Under the pieces are notes generated by a model that was not told where the DNA came from, did no database searches, and saw only the letters and a program-made list of their open reading frames with translations. A stretch of DNA of 64,000 nt from Larimichthys crocea (Eukaryota; Chordata; Actinopteri; Sciaenidae): positions 17,796,126 through 17,860,125 of the forward strand of contig NC_040025.1 in assembly GCF_000972845.2 (NCBI RefSeq). Direction: 5' to 3'. Below are positions 61,501 to 64,000 of this stretch, piece after piece; position 1 is the stretch's first letter; each line of letters starts with the position of its first letter. The position numbers were made by a program, and so were the translations under genes.

Positions 61501-63810
61501 ACCCTCAACAAGCATTAAACTCACAATATGAAACAACATCATTGTCATAATAAGACCTAAAATGAGAAAACCAATGTATCTTTAAAGGTTCAATGTGTCA
61601 GATTTAGTGGGCTCTATTTGCAGAATATGTCAGAGGTGGAATATAATATTCATAGCTATGTTTTCATTAATGTATAATCACCTGAAAATAAGATTTTTTT
61701 TGTTTTTGTTAAATTAAATGTTGCCTTTTATATCTATGTACACCGCAGGTCCTCTTGCACACTGTAAAGAGGTTTTAGGTGGAAATTACAAGACTGTTTA
61801 CTACAGATGTCTTGTTTTTATTTAACAACTCCATTCCATTGTTAAAAACTCCATGCTGCATGAAAACCCACTTGTGTTCAAGATACATTTTAAATAAAGT
61901 GTTTTTCACTGACAATGTAAACATGTTGCAGCAAACATTTACATTTAAAACAAAGCTGAACAGTTGGGAAACTGTGTGGTCAGATGCATGAGCACTGAAT
62001 CATCTGATATCCAGCATAACAACATAAGGATACAGGGCACATACAACCAAAAATCAACCATTACAAAACTATAATATATGCTAGGGTGCTATTGATGGCC
62101 AAACAATGGCACATTTCCATTCCAACAGATCACTTTAGCTGGTGATTTCACTGGCAAGTTCCTCCAAAATTAAGAAAAGTCAGCCACCTCATCACTGCCT
62201 GTAAAATCACAAACTGTCATTTCTATATCTGTTTTTAGTACGGATTAAACAAACCAGATATTACATGCTAATGTATGTTCAGATGTGCAGGGAGGTGGAT
62301 TTTGTTACTTTTGGACAGAGCTAGGTTAGCTGTTTCCCTCTTTTCAACTCTTTATGCTTAGCTGGTATCAATGTTCTTTAATCTAACTCTTATTCACTGA
62401 TACTCAACTACTCCTTTAGAGTCAATTCACAAAAAGGAAATGTAAAATACTGAAATAATGATGTAAGATAAGTAAAATAGATACTTTTCATCGCCTCTAG
62501 AAAAATTCATCGTATTGACACAACACTTAATTTAACTTAACAGGCCTAAAATACACACACAACAAAGATTGAGAGTTATTTTTTCAAGTGCTCTGGTTTG
62601 GCACTCAAAAATGTGTTTTGCTTATTGTGATTTCGCTTCGCTGTTTGACCTTTAATGAGCATGAGTGTGTATACTAGAGGCTTGGTCTGGAAGTCAGTCA
62701 TGGTTCAGTATGGTAACTTATGTGAGTACTTACAGTTACGCAACACAGAATTAACTTTATAGTGAGGTAGGAGACATTTTGTGGATATTGTGGATTATTC
62801 AGTGAGTAGAGGAGGTTTTCAGGCCTAGTATGCAGGGAAATGCTGACAGGGAATAGAGCCATTGTCATGACAGAACAGGAGCTGGGCAAACAGGCAATGT
62901 AATTGTGCTCAGCAGCCTCTATTGAAGGTGACTTTGATGGAGTAATCTAAGAAAAGGAGAGACTGAGCAGGAAGTTACCAGACAAGAGTAAATCTGGGAC
63001 TGACTTTTACTTTTTGATAAGAACTTCATGAAATAAAAGATAGACACAGAGCTGGGCTTTTTGCTGTTGGATTATTGACTGGCTGCTATGTCTTGTATTG
63101 TTGTACGTGCTTGATGTTTGGCTGGTAGCACAGTTGTCGACTCACCATGAATCATTTTTATTATACTCTGGAAATGACAGTTTTCTGTGGAAAAACCACA
63201 TAAATTTATGATCATGAATTCTCTTTCCCAGCAGATTGTTTTGATGTTTTCGCACATCTGTGGAGGCTTTTTTTTTTTAATAATCCTTTATTCTCAATTC
63301 CTCTTCCTCTAACAGATGATGCATCAGCCCCTGTTTATTCAGAGAAGTTTTGACATCTGTCCTATCTAATGGCCTAACATAAGCATGTTGCCTCATGTTT
63401 ACTTTCTCTCAAGTTGTCATCTTCAAAGCAAAACCAAAACAAGGGAGGAATTTGTTTGGCTCAAAGCAACAAAAGTAGCCTGCAAATCACACTGACCACC
63501 TCACCTTAGTATGCTGCTGTTTATGTCCAACCAACTGTTCCTGGCTAGCTCAGGACACACTGATCACATTTTCTTTTCCCTCCAGAGAGGTCTGGGCTCC
63601 TACAGCTTCATCATCTTTTCCTTCATCTGTCTGGTCACGCTGGTCTACATCTGGCTGGTGGTTCCGGAGACCAAGAACAAGACCTTCCTGGAGATCTGCC
63701 AGATGTTCGCCAAGAGGAACAAAGTAGAGATCAAACTGGGTGATGGGGATCTGCCACTGAATGAGAGCAAAGAAAGCCTGGAGGATGCAGTGAGGGTCAC
63801 GGCCTTCTGA
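55525..63810 (+). CDS. slc2a5: Class II facilitative sugar transporter, GLUT5-like (all but first exon)
   Basis: Twelve-helix transporter of the plasma membrane; GLUT5 carries fructose. Exons: 55525-55623, 55710-55870, 55955-56079, 56151-56303, 56396-56521, 56609-56796, 57001-57111, 57245-57346, 60881-60956, 61163-61290 and 63586-63810. All join in phase to 497 residues plus stop. The short N-terminal exon with the ATG was not found upstream. Family marks: [20 protein letters not shown] then [62 protein letters not shown], the class [15 protein letters not shown] and [13 protein letters not shown]. Gln in [11 protein letters not shown] and His in IGHAIGP are as in GLUT5. GLUT7 is similar in the C-terminal half but differs at [12 protein letters not shown] and PQLFI. 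Fish slc2a15 is a further alternative. The gpr157 neighbour fits SLC2A5. The exon 4 donor (GTCAGG) is weak. Confidence 0.85.
57555..58543. mobile_element. Inverted-repeat DNA transposon in slc2a5 intron, with doubled left end
   Basis: TGGCTGCAGACCTCCACTGT continues as CAGGCCCGG at the left (from 57557). Its exact complement closes the element at about 58514-58543, a perfect terminal inverted repeat of at least 27 bp. The left end is present twice: a 64-base segment starting at 57562 recurs from about 57620 with small changes. The interior has no transposase and includes the GCGCTTTGTAGAAAGGCGCT motif of fish SINE tails near 58300. No clear target duplication was found. Confidence 0.75.
58660..58830 (+). 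repeat. Fish LINE/SINE 3' tail, plus-strand copy
   Basis: Includes GTGAATGGTTGTTTGTCTCT, CCAGGGTGTACCCCACCACT, GCAGCTGGGATAGGCTCCAG and a GGAATGGATGGATAG end. It is the same tail type as the minus-strand copy at 53.5 kb. Confidence 0.75.
60185..60360 (+). repeat. Teleost SINE-type repeat
   Basis: Contains GTCCTTGGGCAAAATACCGA, ACACCAAATTGCACCATCGA, AAAGTGCCTTGAGTGGTCAG and AGGTGCTATATGAGTACAGA then CCATTTACCATTT. This series is a well-known fish interspersed repeat. The copy has lost the middle part seen in typical members. Confidence 0.65.
61585..61775 (+). repeat. Teleost interspersed repeat in slc2a5 intron
   Basis: AAAGGTTCAATGTGTCAGAT, TAATATTCATAGCTATGTTT, TCATTAATGTATAATCACCT and GCAGGTCCTCTTGCACACTG follow the order of a repeat common in fish genomes. 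Ends and class are unresolved. Confidence 0.5.
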
Positions 63811-64000
63811 AGAAAAATGAGAGCATTCAGAGGAGAGGAAGTCTCCATTCAGGGGGGTATTATAATAGACCAGAACTGTTTTAATTTATCATCTGTTTTT
63901 TTTCTTTCGCAATGAATCTTTACACAATATCTTATTGAATAGTTTGTGTGTCACTATTACTGGGAAAAATAAGATATTTGTGTAATTCAATGCTGCCTAA

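Noticed and set aside
55525..63810. SLC2A7 (GLUT7) as the identity of the transporter
   Set aside because: The C-terminal half is similar, but the N-terminal half, including [11 protein letters not shown] and [10 protein letters not shown], follows GLUT5; not excluded without a tree.

Overview
The window is nuclear DNA from a teleost fish, probably a percomorph-like species. The genes are split into many short GT-AG exons. The introns and spacers carry long microsatellites, SINE- and LINE-type tails common in fish, an L1-like LINE fragment and short inverted-repeat transposons. Gene content and order match a block of human 1p36: SLC25A33 and SPSB1 run one way (minus strand here), and MIR34A, GPR157 and SLC2A5 lie on the other side, on the plus strand.

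Layout. 1-8 kb: five 5' exons of slc25a33 (mitochondrial pyrimidine nucleotide carrier); its 3' exons fall off the left edge. 14-22.6 kb: spsb1 (SPRY plus SOCS box ubiquitin-ligase adaptor), with two coding exons and a probable CpG-rich promoter near 22.1-22.7 kb. 27-29.4 kb: a five-exon glycine-N-acyltransferase-like gene that is not recognised in this place in mammals. It appears broken by an in-frame stop and by a 17-bp tandem duplication. 30-31.3 kb: remains of an L1-like LINE. 31.5-42.4 kb: no recognised protein gene; purine-rich stretches and several good splice donors. An apparent exon at 38.4-38.65 kb holds a p53-type site. 42.7 kb: an intact mir-34a precursor. 45.4-50.5 kb: complete gpr157 in four exons. 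54.0-54.6 kb: the 3' end of a LINE with a restriction-like endonuclease. 55.0-55.5 kb: an unidentified antisense exon of about 157 codons. 55.5-63.8 kb: eleven exons of a class II sugar transporter closest to SLC2A5 (GLUT5); only the small N-terminal exon is missing.

The genes do not form one pathway; they are kept together by old synteny. The most interesting unit is the proposed mir-34a transcription unit: a p53 response element in a candidate first exon, a strong donor, then an acceptor upstream of the hairpin 4 kb away. This mirrors the arrangement known for mammalian MIR34A. All family calls come from reading translations and splice signals by eye; no database search was run.
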